From assembly GCF_900116345.1 (NCBI RefSeq), contig NZ_FPAH01000022.1, forward strand, positions 1 through 44,217: DNA of 44,217 bases. The letters are read 5' to 3'. Source of the DNA: Succinivibrio dextrinosolvens (lineage in GTDB: Bacteria > Pseudomonadota > Gammaproteobacteria > Enterobacterales > Succinivibrionaceae). Of the stretch, positions 8,792-16,963 are shown piece after piece; position 1 is the stretch's first letter; each line of letters starts with the position of its first letter. Both the position numbers and the translations under genes were made by a program. The notes under the pieces are model-generated. The model had not been told where the DNA came from. It ran no database searches and saw only the letters and a list, made by a program, of their open reading frames with translations.

Positions 8792-8893
8792 ATAAAAAAA
8801 TTTGTATTATTTACACATGTAACGAACGAGAGTTTTCTCTTCATTACGTGCAACCATAATTACGTTGCCAATCAAACATTGAAGGATAAATAT

Positions 8894-10036
8894 ATGAAAT
8901 TTACTATGAAAAAATTTGCAAAAGCAATTGCTTGCGCAGCTGTTGCTACTACAATTGCATCTTTCAGCACCACTGCAAATGCAATTGAAAACAAGGACAT
9001 CAAGATCGGTGTTTCCATCTGGTCATCAACTGACGTTCTAGGTTCATGCTGTAAGAAGGTTCTAGATGCTGCTGCAAGCGCACTAGGCGTTCAGGTTCAG
9101 TATATCGACCAGGCTCACGTATCAGAGAAGGTTACTTCTTCAGTAGAGCAGTTAGCCGCAGCAGGCTGTCAGGGTATCATTATCTGTAATTCTTCAGATA
9201 CTGAAATGACTTCTGCAATCAAGACTGCAAATGACAACGAAGTATATTTAACTCAGTTCTTCCGTATTATTTCTAAGGATGCAAGCCCAGCTATCTACAA
9301 GATGGCAGAGAAATCACCTTACTACATCGGTGCTGTTCACGAGAACGAGCCAGAGAATGGTGAGAAGTTAGTAGGCATCCTATTAGACAAAGGCTGCCGT
9401 AACATCGGTCTGATTGGCTGGGAGCAGGGTGACGCTACCTGGTTAGGCCGCTGGGCTGGTTACAAGGCTGGCGTAGAGAAGTGGAACAAGGATCATCCAA
9501 ATGATAAGGCTGTTCTATCAGATCCACAGTACGCAGGTACCACTTCAGAAGGTGGTTCAAAGGCTGCTGAAGCTTTAATGGCTGCAAATCCTAAGCTAGA
9601 TGCTCTAATCCCAGCTGGTGGTGGCGGTGACCCATTACAGGGTGCTATTGCTGCTGTTGAGCGTGCAGGCAAGACCGGCAAGATCCAGATCGTTTCAACC
9701 GACTTCCTACCTGATTTAGGTGAGAGATTAAAGAATGGCTCAATGGCTGGTCAGTCAGGCGGTCACTACTGCGATCCTCTATTTGCCTTCATGATGACCT
9801 ACAACGCAATCAAGGGCAACTACAAGGATTTCGAGGGCAAGTTTGAAGATGTTAACTTCCCATACCTATATGTATCTTCTCCAGCTGATTATGCTGAGTA
9901 CGAGAAGTATTTCGTAGAGAAGCTACCATATACCGCTGAAGAGTTCGTTGAAATGTCTAAGCTAGACATGGAAGGCTTAAAGGCTGCTGCAGCTAAGCTA
10001 TCAATCCAGGACGCAGCTGCTCGTTCAGCTAAATAA
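8894..10036 (+). CDS. Sugar ABC transporter periplasmic binding protein
   Basis: A 380-residue exported binding protein of the periplasmic-binding-protein/LacI fold used by ribose, arabinose and galactose transporters. The ATG at 8894 is preferred over the in-frame TTG at 8879 because GAAGGA lies at 8881-8886 and a standard signal peptide follows, cleaved after TANA near residue 30. The mature N-terminus DIKIGVSIW and the internal GCRNIGLIGWEQGDATWLGR fit the fold. It is larger than E. coli AraF or YtfQ (about 320-330). Leucine is often encoded by CTA here, as in the ompA genes at 40366 and 42622, which may mark highly expressed genes. It is divergent from its permeases and ATPase, so it can be expressed in excess. 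Confidence 0.9.
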   Translation: MKFTMKKFAKAIACAAVATTIASFSTTANAIENKDIKIGVSIWSSTDVLGSCCKKVLDAAASALGVQVQYIDQAHVSEKVTSSVEQLAAAGCQGIIICNSSDTEMTSAIKTANDNEVYLTQFFRIISKDASPAIYKMAEKSPYYIGAVHENEPENGEKLVGILLDKGCRNIGLIGWEQGDATWLGRWAGYKAGVEKWNKDHPNDKAVLSDPQYAGTTSEGGSKAAEALMAANPKLDALIPAGGGGDPLQGAIAAVERAGKTGKIQIVSTDFLPDLGERLKNGSMAGQSGGHYCDPLFAFMMTYNAIKGNYKDFEGKFEDVNFPYLYVSSPADYAEYEKYFVEKLPYTAEEFVEMSKLDMEGLKAAAAKLSIQDAAARSAK

Positions 10037-10065
10037 TTTCCAAAACTCTTTTTAATAACGTAATG

Positions 10066-10094
10066 CTCCGGCTCTAATAAAGCCGGAGTTTTTT
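10066..10094 (+). terminator. Terminator of the sugar-binding protein gene
   Basis: A perfect 8-bp stem (CTCCGGCT / AGCCGGAG) with a 7-nt loop is followed by TTTTTT. It ends at the convergent TetR gene's stop codon. Confidence 0.9.
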
Positions 10095-10647
10095 ATTTGT
10101 AAATCTTGTACAAAACGTTGTTTAAAAGCTCTATCAGCTCTTTTTTCTTAAAAGGAATCTCTCCGCTCATCCAGCGGTTGATAACACCGATAAAGCCGCA
10201 GATGGCAAAAGTGCCTTCAATAAGATCCTGTCTTATAAGTTTCTCCTGCTCTTCCTTATATTCACAGCTGATGTATTTTCTAACAAAGATATTTACAGCA
10301 CGGGAGGTGAATTCACCATTGGAATTTTTGATTAAAAGCAGGATGTTATCCTTGTTTTTTTCAAAATAATCAATCAGATAAACGATAAGACAGCTTACAT
10401 TCTCAACTTTCTTGTCCTGAGCATTCTGATCATAGATTTCAGCCATATTGGCTATGGTTTCATCTTCAATAGCTTTTACCAGATCATCAATGCTCCTGTA
10501 GTGCTGGTAGAAGGTACCTCTGCCTAAAAGGGCATGTCTTGAGATTTCTGCAACTGTAATTTCACTGGATTTCTTGTTCTTAAGCAGATGGAAGAAGCTC
10601 TCTCTTATGGCAAGTTCTGTTTTTTTGAATCGTAAATCTTCTTTCAT
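10093..10647 (-). CDS. TetR/AcrR-family transcriptional repressor
   Basis: A 184-residue TetR-family regulator. The helix-turn-helix is at about residues 30-55, with the hallmark GRGTFYQHY turn into helix 4; the C-terminal helical ligand domain is unassigned. The start at ATG 10647 has AAGGA upstream; the longer GTG start at 10701 would place an operator (10695-10708) across its own first codons. It is divergent from an RND efflux operon, and two matching palindromes lie in the shared region, so it very probably represses the pump and itself. Confidence 0.88.
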   Translation of the reverse strand: MKEDLRFKKTELAIRESFFHLLKNKKSSEITVAEISRHALLGRGTFYQHYRSIDDLVKAIEDETIANMAEIYDQNAQDKKVENVSCLIVYLIDYFEKNKDNILLLIKNSNGEFTSRAVNIFVRKYISCEYKEEQEKLIRQDLIEGTFAICGFIGVINRWMSGEIPFKKKELIELLNNVLYKIYK

Positions 10648-10694
10648 TTCTTGAGTCCTTATGCCATGGCCTTGTTCAGAGTTAAAAAAGATAA

Positions 10695-10708
10695 TGAACA
10701 CATGTTTA
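10695..10708. promoter_or_regulatory. TetR-type operator, repressor-proximal
   Basis: TGAACACATGTTTA is a dyad of 6-bp arms around 2 nt with one mismatch. It is nearly the reverse complement of the second site at 10781-10794 and lies 48 bp upstream of the repressor ATG. Confidence 0.7.
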
Positions 10709-10747
10709 ATAATTGTTTATTATCAGACAGATCTCATGTTCGATGAA

Positions 10748-10775
10748 TTGACGCCTTATATATAGTTTATATACT
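10748..10775 (+). promoter_or_regulatory. Promoter of the RND efflux operon
   Basis: TTGACG (10748-10753) and TATACT (10770-10775) each match the sigma-70 consensus at five of six positions with a 16-bp spacer. The start point would fall at about 10782, inside the downstream operator. Confidence 0.75.
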
Positions 10776-10780
10776 TCTAA

Positions 10781-10794
10781 TAAACAGGTGTTCA
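10781..10794. promoter_or_regulatory. TetR-type operator, pump-proximal
   Basis: TAAACAGGTGTTCA is the same dyad as the site at 10695-10708 in inverted orientation. It covers the predicted transcription start of the efflux operon. Confidence 0.72.
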
Positions 10795-10873
10795 TTAATT
10801 TTTAGCTATAAATTATCATCCTGATTTTACAGCAGAATTTTTTAAGAAAAATTAGGGTATTAAGGGATTTTCA

Positions 10874-11956
10874 ATGAAATTTTCACGTAAGCAGTACCTG
10901 TACGGATTTGCTGCAACCGTGCTATTTGCGGTTGTTGCGATCTGCAATCTAGGTATAAGCAGAGAACAGATTCAGGCACAGCCACAGCCTTTGAGAGTAA
11001 AGACCATGACTGTATCCTCGGATATGCTGTCTTCTTCTCAGCTATTTGCCGGTGAAATTCATAGTCAGTTCGAAACCCCATTATCCTTCCAGGTTGCAGG
11101 CAAAATCTTAGAGCGACATGTGGAAGTCGGTGATCGTGTAACTAAGGGACAGGTACTGATTACTCTGGATAAGAAAGATCTGGAGCAGAGTCTCAGAAAT
11201 TCATCAGCTCAGGTTAAGCACGCAAAATCAGCTTTGGAGCTGGCAAAGAAGAATCTTGAACGTTATAAGAAGCTGTTAAGCGCAGGTGCTGTAAGCAAGC
11301 TTGCATACGATCAGACCCAGCATGAATATAAGTCAGCTTTATCCTCTTTAGAACAGGCCAATGCCAATTATGAGGAGTGCAGAAACCAGCTTAACTATGC
11401 TGAACTTAAGGCTGATAAGGATGGAATTATCATTCAGACTCATGCCGATCCCGGTCAGGTTGTAAACACAGGCACCACTGTTCTTACCATGGCTGTACAT
11501 TCCAATCTGCAGGCCCAGTTCAATGTTCCTGAACAGACCGTATCAAAGATTAAAGCCGGTGATGCGGTTAAGATTTCCTCAAACTACAGCTCTGACGAGA
11601 TTGAAGGTCGAATCTTTGAGATTTCACCAATTGCAGATGAAAAGACTCATACCTTTAAGGTTAAAGCCTCATTTGAGGATAAAAGCACGCTTAAGCTTGG
11701 AATGACTGTAAGAGTTGCTTTGTCGACTGCAGGTTCTGATAACAGCAGCTTTATTCCACGCAGTGCTGTAACCGCCATAAACGGCGAAAGTGGTGTCTAT
11801 GCTGTTGAAAACAATAAGGCTATCTTCAGAAAGGTATCTTTAGGACGCCTGCAGGATAGCAAGGTTGAGATCAAATCCGGTCTGAATACCGGTGAGGTTA
11901 TTGTAATCGCAGGTGCTAACAGACTGCATGATGGTCAGCTTGTGGAGATCATGTAA
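10874..11956 (+). CDS. RND efflux membrane fusion protein (HlyD/AcrA family)
   Basis: A 360-residue periplasmic adaptor. It has an N-terminal membrane anchor (residues 8-26) without a lipobox, the biotinyl-lipoyl halves (FQVAGKILERHVEVGDRV near residue 75 and GIIIQTHADPGQVV near 180), a coiled-coil hairpin between them (residues about 100-170) and a beta-barrel after. AAGGGA precedes the ATG. Its stop overlaps the pump start by one base. The pair is controlled by the divergent TetR gene. No outer-membrane channel gene follows, so it must borrow a TolC-like protein from elsewhere. Confidence 0.9.
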   Translation: MKFSRKQYLYGFAATVLFAVVAICNLGISREQIQAQPQPLRVKTMTVSSDMLSSSQLFAGEIHSQFETPLSFQVAGKILERHVEVGDRVTKGQVLITLDKKDLEQSLRNSSAQVKHAKSALELAKKNLERYKKLLSAGAVSKLAYDQTQHEYKSALSSLEQANANYEECRNQLNYAELKADKDGIIIQTHADPGQVVNTGTTVLTMAVHSNLQAQFNVPEQTVSKIKAGDAVKISSNYSSDEIEGRIFEISPIADEKTHTFKVKASFEDKSTLKLGMTVRVALSTAGSDNSSFIPRSAVTAINGESGVYAVENNKAIFRKVSLGRLQDSKVEIKSGLNTGEVIVIAGANRLHDGQLVEIM

Positions 11957-14900
11957 TGCGTCTGAACCTTGCAGGATGGAGCCTTTCACATAAGGCTCTT
12001 GTTTATTTCTTTTCCTTTCTTTTAGTCGTATCCGGCATTTTCTCCTATCTGTCCCTAGGCCGTATGGAAGATCCTGACTACACCATAAGACAGATGGTGA
12101 TTTATACCCAGTGGCCGGGATCTACAGCCAAGCAGGTGGAAGAGCAGGTTACAGATGTTCTTGAGAAAAGACTTCAGGATCTGGAGAATCTTGATCATCT
12201 TGAAAGCTACTCTATGCCAAATCAGAGCATTATTTACGTAAATCTAAAGGATTCAGTAAGTAAGGATGATATCCGCCGTCTGTGGACTGATGCTCGTAAT
12301 CTGGTGATTTCCGAAACACCTAATCTGCCATCCAGTGTAAAAACTCCTCAGGTAAATGATCATTTTGATGATGTTTACGGCATGATTTACGCTCTGACTG
12401 CCGATGAAGGCTATACCATGAGAGATCTTAAGGATGAGGCTGAGAATATCAAAGCTTCGATTCTTAACCTCAAGCAGACCAAAAAGGTAATGCTTTTAGG
12501 TACTAAGACTCAGTGTATCTACGCTGATGCTGATCCTTACGTGATGCAGAAATCAGATGTCAGTGTTTCAGAGATCAGAAAGCTGATTCAGAGTGAGAAC
12601 ACTGTAACTGATTCAGGAATCATATCCGGTTCTACCGATATGATCCCTCTGAGAGTAAACAACAATTTCAAATCAGAGGATGAGCTCTCCTTACTTCCTA
12701 TTAATAAGAATGGAAAAGTAATAAGACTTGCAGACCTTCTAAAGGTAAGAAACACCTATGTGGAAACAGGAGAAAACGCCTTTTTCTACAATGGTGAGCC
12801 TGCCATTGGTATCGCTGTTTCAATGGTATCTGGCGAAAATATCATTGAATTTGGCGAGAAGCTTTCAAAGGTCATAAAAGAGTGTAATGATTCCTTGCCT
12901 GCCGGAATGGAACTCCACAAGGTAGCAGATCAGGCAAAGAATGTTGATAATGCCATATTCAGCTTTGTCCGCTGTCTGGTGGAAGCTCTTATTATCATTT
13001 TTGGCGTAAGTATCTTCAGTCTTGGAACTCACGCAGGCCTCGTTGTTGCTCTGTGTATTCCCCTGGTTCTGGCCATTACCTTCAGTATTATGTACTATCT
13101 GGGAATTGATCTTCAGAGTGTATCACTGGGAGGTCTTATAATTGGACTTGGACTTCTGGTAGATGATGCGATGATTGTAATTGAAATGATTATCGTAAAA
13201 CTAAGTGAAGGCCTAGGAAAGGTTGAGTCTGCTGTGGTTGCCTTCAGTGAAACAGCTGTTCCGATGCTGACAGGAACACTCATCACCTGTGCAGGCTTTA
13301 TTCCGGTTGCTCTTGCTGAAGGTTCCGCCTCAGAGTTCTGCTGCTCTCTGTTCTATGTCATAACTATTGCGCTGATTGTCTCCTGGCTGGTAGCAGGTCT
13401 TGCTACTCCGCTTTTTGCATATCATCTTATCGGCACCATCTCAGAGAAAAAGGAAAGTCCGGTTGCTGCCTTTATTCTTCGTTTCAGAGCTAATTATAAA
13501 AAGCTACTGACATTCTGCATTGAAAAAAGAAAGCCTGTGCTTCTTTCGGTCTTTATTGTGTTTGTTCTGTGTGCCTATGGCTTTACACAGCTGCGAACTG
13601 AGTTCTTCCCTGCCTCCTCTCATCCTGAGCTGGTATTAAGAATGGAACTGCCTGCCGGAGCCTCCTATAAGAACAGTGAAGAAATCGCAGGCCGTTTTGC
13701 AAAGGAAATTAAAGAAAGCGATAATCTTGAATATTATTCCTATACCATAGGCCAGGGCAATCCTCGTTTTGTGCTGACTTTCTCTCCTGCCAATGCCAAA
13801 CCAAATATGGCTGAATTCATTATGGTGGCAAAGGGAATTGAGGAGAGAACTAAGTTAGAGAAGGAAGTAAAGACTCTTATTGCCGAGAAGTTCCCTGAGG
13901 TAATTGGTCATACCATGTTGATAGTTACCGGTTCTCCAACAGAATATGCTGTGACCTTCAGGATCCAGGGCCCTGATCTAAACAAGGTAAGAGACATCAC
14001 CTCCAAGGTTGAGAAGATCATGTACACCTACGATAGCCTGAAGAACATCAGGAAGAAAGGTGGAGAGGAGATGATAAGCCTTGATACCAGAACTCAGAAT
14101 CTTAAATTAAAACAGTTAGGTCTAACCTCAGGTTCTATCGCTTCACAGGTGAAACTTCTAACCTCAGGAGAAATCATCAGCTCTATACAGGATAAGGATG
14201 TAACCATTCCTATTATCTTCAGGCTTAAGTCTGAGAATGCTGATATCTATCAGACCTTGGAAGATATGCCGATTGAGCTTCCTGACGGGAAGAAACTGAC
14301 TTTAGGTTCTGTTGCTGACCTTGAGGCAGGAGTAGAGGAGGCCAATATTCTTCGTCGTGATCGTCTGCCTGCAGTAAAAATCTGTGCGGAGGTTAAAGAC
14401 GGACTTAGCGGTGATGATGTAACTGCTCAGATATACAATGATCTTAAGGAGTTCAGAAACTCACTTCCTCGCGGTTACAGCATAGAGCTGGATGGCGGGC
14501 TTGAGGATAGCCAGAAGAATACAGCCTCCTTCCTGAAGCCAGCTCCGGTAATGGCTATCATAATTCTGGTTATTCTGATGTTTGAACTTCAGAGTATCAA
14601 GAAGGTAGTAATTACTCTGCTTACGGCACCACTGGGCATTATCGGTGTAACTATCGGTCTTGGATTAACCGGAAGACCGGTCGGCTTTGTCGTTATATTA
14701 GGTCTGCTGGCCCTGTTCGGTATTATTATCAGAAACTCAGTGATACTTATCGATCAGATTGAAAAGCACATCAAAGAGGGCATGAGTGTTTACGATTCTC
14801 TGGTCAGTGCCTCTATCAGCCGTTTAAGACCAATTATGCTGACAGCTATGGCTGCAATTCTTGCTATGATTCCTCTGGCAACAAATGCTCTATGGGGGCC

Positions 14901-15000
14901 TATGGCAACTGCTATGGCCTTTGGTCTGCTCTTTGCTACTATCCTAACTCTGCTTGTTCTTCCTGCCATGTACGCTTCTGTGTATTTAAAAGAAGAGTAA
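11956..15000 (+). CDS. RND efflux pump, AcrB/HAE-type inner-membrane permease
   Basis: A 1014-residue RND transporter with the two-fold repeated plan: a membrane helix, a large periplasmic loop, then a helix bundle, twice. Helix 4 has the proton-relay motif LGLLVDDAMIVIEM with the paired Asp. The N-terminal LGRMEDPDYTIRQM and WPGSTAKQVEEQV are typical of the AcrB superfamily but differ from the AcrB-like protein at 22250, so this is a separate subfamily. The gene overlaps the adaptor stop by one base (TAATG), implying coupled translation. Substrates are not predictable. No obvious T-rich terminator follows; only an imperfect hairpin (15010-15048). Confidence 0.93.
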   Translation: MRLNLAGWSLSHKALVYFFSFLLVVSGIFSYLSLGRMEDPDYTIRQMVIYTQWPGSTAKQVEEQVTDVLEKRLQDLENLDHLESYSMPNQSIIYVNLKDSVSKDDIRRLWTDARNLVISETPNLPSSVKTPQVNDHFDDVYGMIYALTADEGYTMRDLKDEAENIKASILNLKQTKKVMLLGTKTQCIYADADPYVMQKSDVSVSEIRKLIQSENTVTDSGIISGSTDMIPLRVNNNFKSEDELSLLPINKNGKVIRLADLLKVRNTYVETGENAFFYNGEPAIGIAVSMVSGENIIEFGEKLSKVIKECNDSLPAGMELHKVADQAKNVDNAIFSFVRCLVEALIIIFGVSIFSLGTHAGLVVALCIPLVLAITFSIMYYLGIDLQSVSLGGLIIGLGLLVDDAMIVIEMIIVKLSEGLGKVESAVVAFSETAVPMLTGTLITCAGFIPVALAEGSASEFCCSLFYVITIALIVSWLVAGLATPLFAYHLIGTISEKKESPVAAFILRFRANYKKLLTFCIEKRKPVLLSVFIVFVLCAYGFTQLRTEFFPASSHPELVLRMELPAGASYKNSEEIAGRFAKEIKESDNLEYYSYTIGQGNPRFVLTFSPANAKPNMAEFIMVAKGIEERTKLEKEVKTLIAEKFPEVIGHTMLIVTGSPTEYAVTFRIQGPDLNKVRDITSKVEKIMYTYDSLKNIRKKGGEEMISLDTRTQNLKLKQLGLTSGSIASQVKLLTSGEIISSIQDKDVTIPIIFRLKSENADIYQTLEDMPIELPDGKKLTLGSVADLEAGVEEANILRRDRLPAVKICAEVKDGLSGDDVTAQIYNDLKEFRNSLPRGYSIELDGGLEDSQKNTASFLKPAPVMAIIILVILMFELQSIKKVVITLLTAPLGIIGVTIGLGLTGRPVGFVVILGLLALFGIIIRNSVILIDQIEKHIKEGMSVYDSLVSASISRLRPIMLTAMAAILAMIPLATNALWGPMATAMAFGLLFATILTLLVLPAMYASVYLKEE

Positions 15001-15207
15001 TCAAAGTTTGGCCTGATTATCTTCAGAAATTGATTTGATAACAGGCCTATGAACTTATTGATCTTTCAATAATAAGCTAGAGGTCCATTTATAAACTAAG
15101 AATAATCTATGCAAGTAATAGATTCATGTAAAAACTAAATTGTCTGTCTCAAGACTGTTAGGGGGACTATCAACTGTTTAATAGAGATTTTGAGCGGAGA
15201 ATATGAA

Positions 15208-15232
15208 TACTCCGCAGGGATTCTGCGGAGTA
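15208..15232 (-). terminator. Terminator of the NSS transporter gene
   Basis: A perfect 10-bp stem (TACTCCGCAG / CTGCGGAGTA) with a 5-nt loop lies 11 bp beyond the stop codon. The minus-strand tail is only moderately T-rich. Confidence 0.65.
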
Positions 15233-15243
15233 CTTAGAAAGGA

Positions 15244-16647
15244 TTAGCCGAACTTGATTCCGAATAGCTGAGTTACCATGATGAAGATAATCAGTAATGG
15301 AATAATATACTTCAGCAGAATCAGGAATGGACCAACAAGAGTGAACTTGAAGGCACCGTTTGAGGTAAGTTCCTGAATAAGCTGTGATCTCTGCATTCTG
15401 TAGCCTACGAACAGTGATGCACCTAAGCCGGTCAGAGGCAGGATGATCTGAGCTGTGAAGAAGTCAAGGAAGTCAAAGAAGTTCATTCCGAAGAATACCT
15501 TAACATCCCATGGGCCGTATGACAGCGAAGCTGCTACACCGATAACAAAGGTACCAATGGTAACAACTAATGCTGCGGCACGTCTTGACATATTAGCTCT
15601 TTCAGCAATGAAAGCAGTACCTACTTCGTGTAGGAAGATACATGAAGTGATAGCTGCAACCAGCAGAATCAGATAGAAAGCTGATGGAATAATCCAGTTG
15701 AAGAAAGGCATGGTGTGCAGTGCACTGTGGAATACGTTTGGTAATGAAATAAATACCAGACCTGCTCCTGCTGATGGCTCAACACCTGCAACAGAGAATA
15801 CTGCAGGGAAGATGATCAGACCTGCCATTAAAGCAACCAGAGTATCAAGACCTGCTACAGACAGAGCTGTACGGGTCAGATTAACTTCTGATCTGAAGTA
15901 TGAAGCATAGGTAACAATACCCATACCTAATGAGAATGAGTAGAAACACTGTCCTAATGCAGCCAGCCATACGTCTGGATTCTTGATAGCCTCAAAATCA
16001 GGCTTGAACAGGAATGCATAGGCATCTTCTGCACCAGGCATAGTTGCAGCAAAGATTACCAGCATAACCATGATAATGAACAGTGCTGGAACCAAAAGCT
16101 TTGATGATCTCTCAATACCTTTCTGAACACCGCAGACGATAATACCGTGAATGATTGCAAGAACAATGAACAGAGTTAGAATTGGCTTCCAAGGATTGGT
16201 GATAAAGCCAACGAAATGATCTGTGAATACGTCTTTACCTGCCTCAGCAGTTGCCTGAAGTGCAGCTAAATCATTAAAGGTTCCGGTTACAGAATCCCAT
16301 GCATAATATAGAACCCATCCTACAACCACGTTGTAGTAGCACAGAATAATTGTTGCCACAGCAACAGAACCGATACCTACGAATTTCCAGAAAGAATTTG
16401 GAGCTAGAACGCTATAGGCATTACCTACGTTAGCTCTTGAATGACGACCAATTGAAAATTCTGCAATTAGAAGTGGAATTCCGAATGAAATAATAATCAG
16501 GAAATACACTAGTAAAAAGGCTGAACCTCCGTTTTCACCACACTGGGTAGGAAAACGCCAGATGTTACCTAAACCGATAGCAGAACCGGCAGCGGCTAGC
16601 AGTCCACCTAATTTAGATGAAAAGCCTACACGTTTTGTAGAAGTCAT
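15244..16647 (-). CDS. Sodium-dependent transporter of the NSS (SNF) family
   Basis: A 467-residue multi-pass membrane protein of the neurotransmitter:sodium symporter family, related to LeuT and bacterial amino-acid importers. The diagnostic N-terminal block is SAIGLGNIWRFPTQCGENGG (residues 18-37), with the unwound first helix GLGNIWRFP and, slightly unusually, QCGENGG where many relatives have a Tyr/Lys-containing stretch. Another conserved block is CFYSFSLGMGIVTYASYF near residue 232-249. The substrate is probably an amino acid but cannot be specified. It is a single-gene unit with an inverted repeat upstream at 16684-16724. Confidence 0.92.
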   Translation of the reverse strand: MTSTKRVGFSSKLGGLLAAAGSAIGLGNIWRFPTQCGENGGSAFLLVYFLIIISFGIPLLIAEFSIGRHSRANVGNAYSVLAPNSFWKFVGIGSVAVATIILCYYNVVVGWVLYYAWDSVTGTFNDLAALQATAEAGKDVFTDHFVGFITNPWKPILTLFIVLAIIHGIIVCGVQKGIERSSKLLVPALFIIMVMLVIFAATMPGAEDAYAFLFKPDFEAIKNPDVWLAALGQCFYSFSLGMGIVTYASYFRSEVNLTRTALSVAGLDTLVALMAGLIIFPAVFSVAGVEPSAGAGLVFISLPNVFHSALHTMPFFNWIIPSAFYLILLVAAITSCIFLHEVGTAFIAERANMSRRAAALVVTIGTFVIGVAASLSYGPWDVKVFFGMNFFDFLDFFTAQIILPLTGLGASLFVGYRMQRSQLIQELTSNGAFKFTLVGPFLILLKYIIPLLIIFIMVTQLFGIKFG

Positions 16648-16683
16648 AGTCTTACCTAAAGTTGAAAAATAATACTTATTATC

Positions 16684-16724
16684 ATGTCTGATAAAGCGCT
16701 CAATTATAAGGTTTTATCGGACAT
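16684..16724. promoter_or_regulatory. Inverted repeat upstream of the NSS transporter
   Basis: Arms ATGTCTGATAAA (16684-16695) and TTTATCGGACAT (16713-16724) pair at 11 of 12 positions with a 17-bp spacer. They are 37 bp upstream of the start codon, a good place for an operator; an RNA hairpin in the leader is the alternative. Confidence 0.55.
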
Positions 16725-16963
16725 AAAATAAAGTGTTATTTTATTAAGCAAAATAACAATAGTTTGAATTATTGGGATTTATTGTAGTTTTTTAGGCTGT
16801 TAAAAAAAACGTTTATGTGATTTTGCTATGTTTTGGTGCATAAAAAACAGATAAAGATAAGAAAGTAGTGCAGTCCCTGATTGCAAATGGATCAATTCGT
16901 TTAATAAAGCTGCATCGAATTATATGAATTTACATGATGTTTCTCTGCAGCCTGATAAAGAAC
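16725..16963. other. Rest of the intergenic region between NSS gene and ATPase gene
   Basis: The gap 16648-16963 (316 bp) holds the inverted repeat above and otherwise AT-rich sequence. A short open stretch on the plus strand (about 16858-16925) and a 15-codon ATG reading frame (16924-16971) are visible, without convincing ribosome sites; they may be gene debris. No RNA gene was recognised. Confidence 0.4.

Larger units (their letters stand above)
8294..8893. promoter_or_regulatory. 600-bp divergent control region of the sugar ABC locus
   Basis: This non-coding stretch separates the minus-strand permease operon from the plus-strand binding-protein gene. It is very AT-rich and carries a 16-bp palindrome (8377-8392) and two LacI/GalR-like operators (8434-8447 and 8778-8791), entered separately. 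A half-site TGTGATC at 8769-8775 resembles the left arm of a CRP site. Its length is much more than two core promoters need, which leaves room for looping or a long untranslated leader. Confidence 0.75.

Noticed and set aside
15010-15048. Terminator of the TetR-controlled RND operon
   Set aside because: GGCCTGATTATC and GATAACAGGCC pair with a bulge over a long loop and no T run follows; not called.
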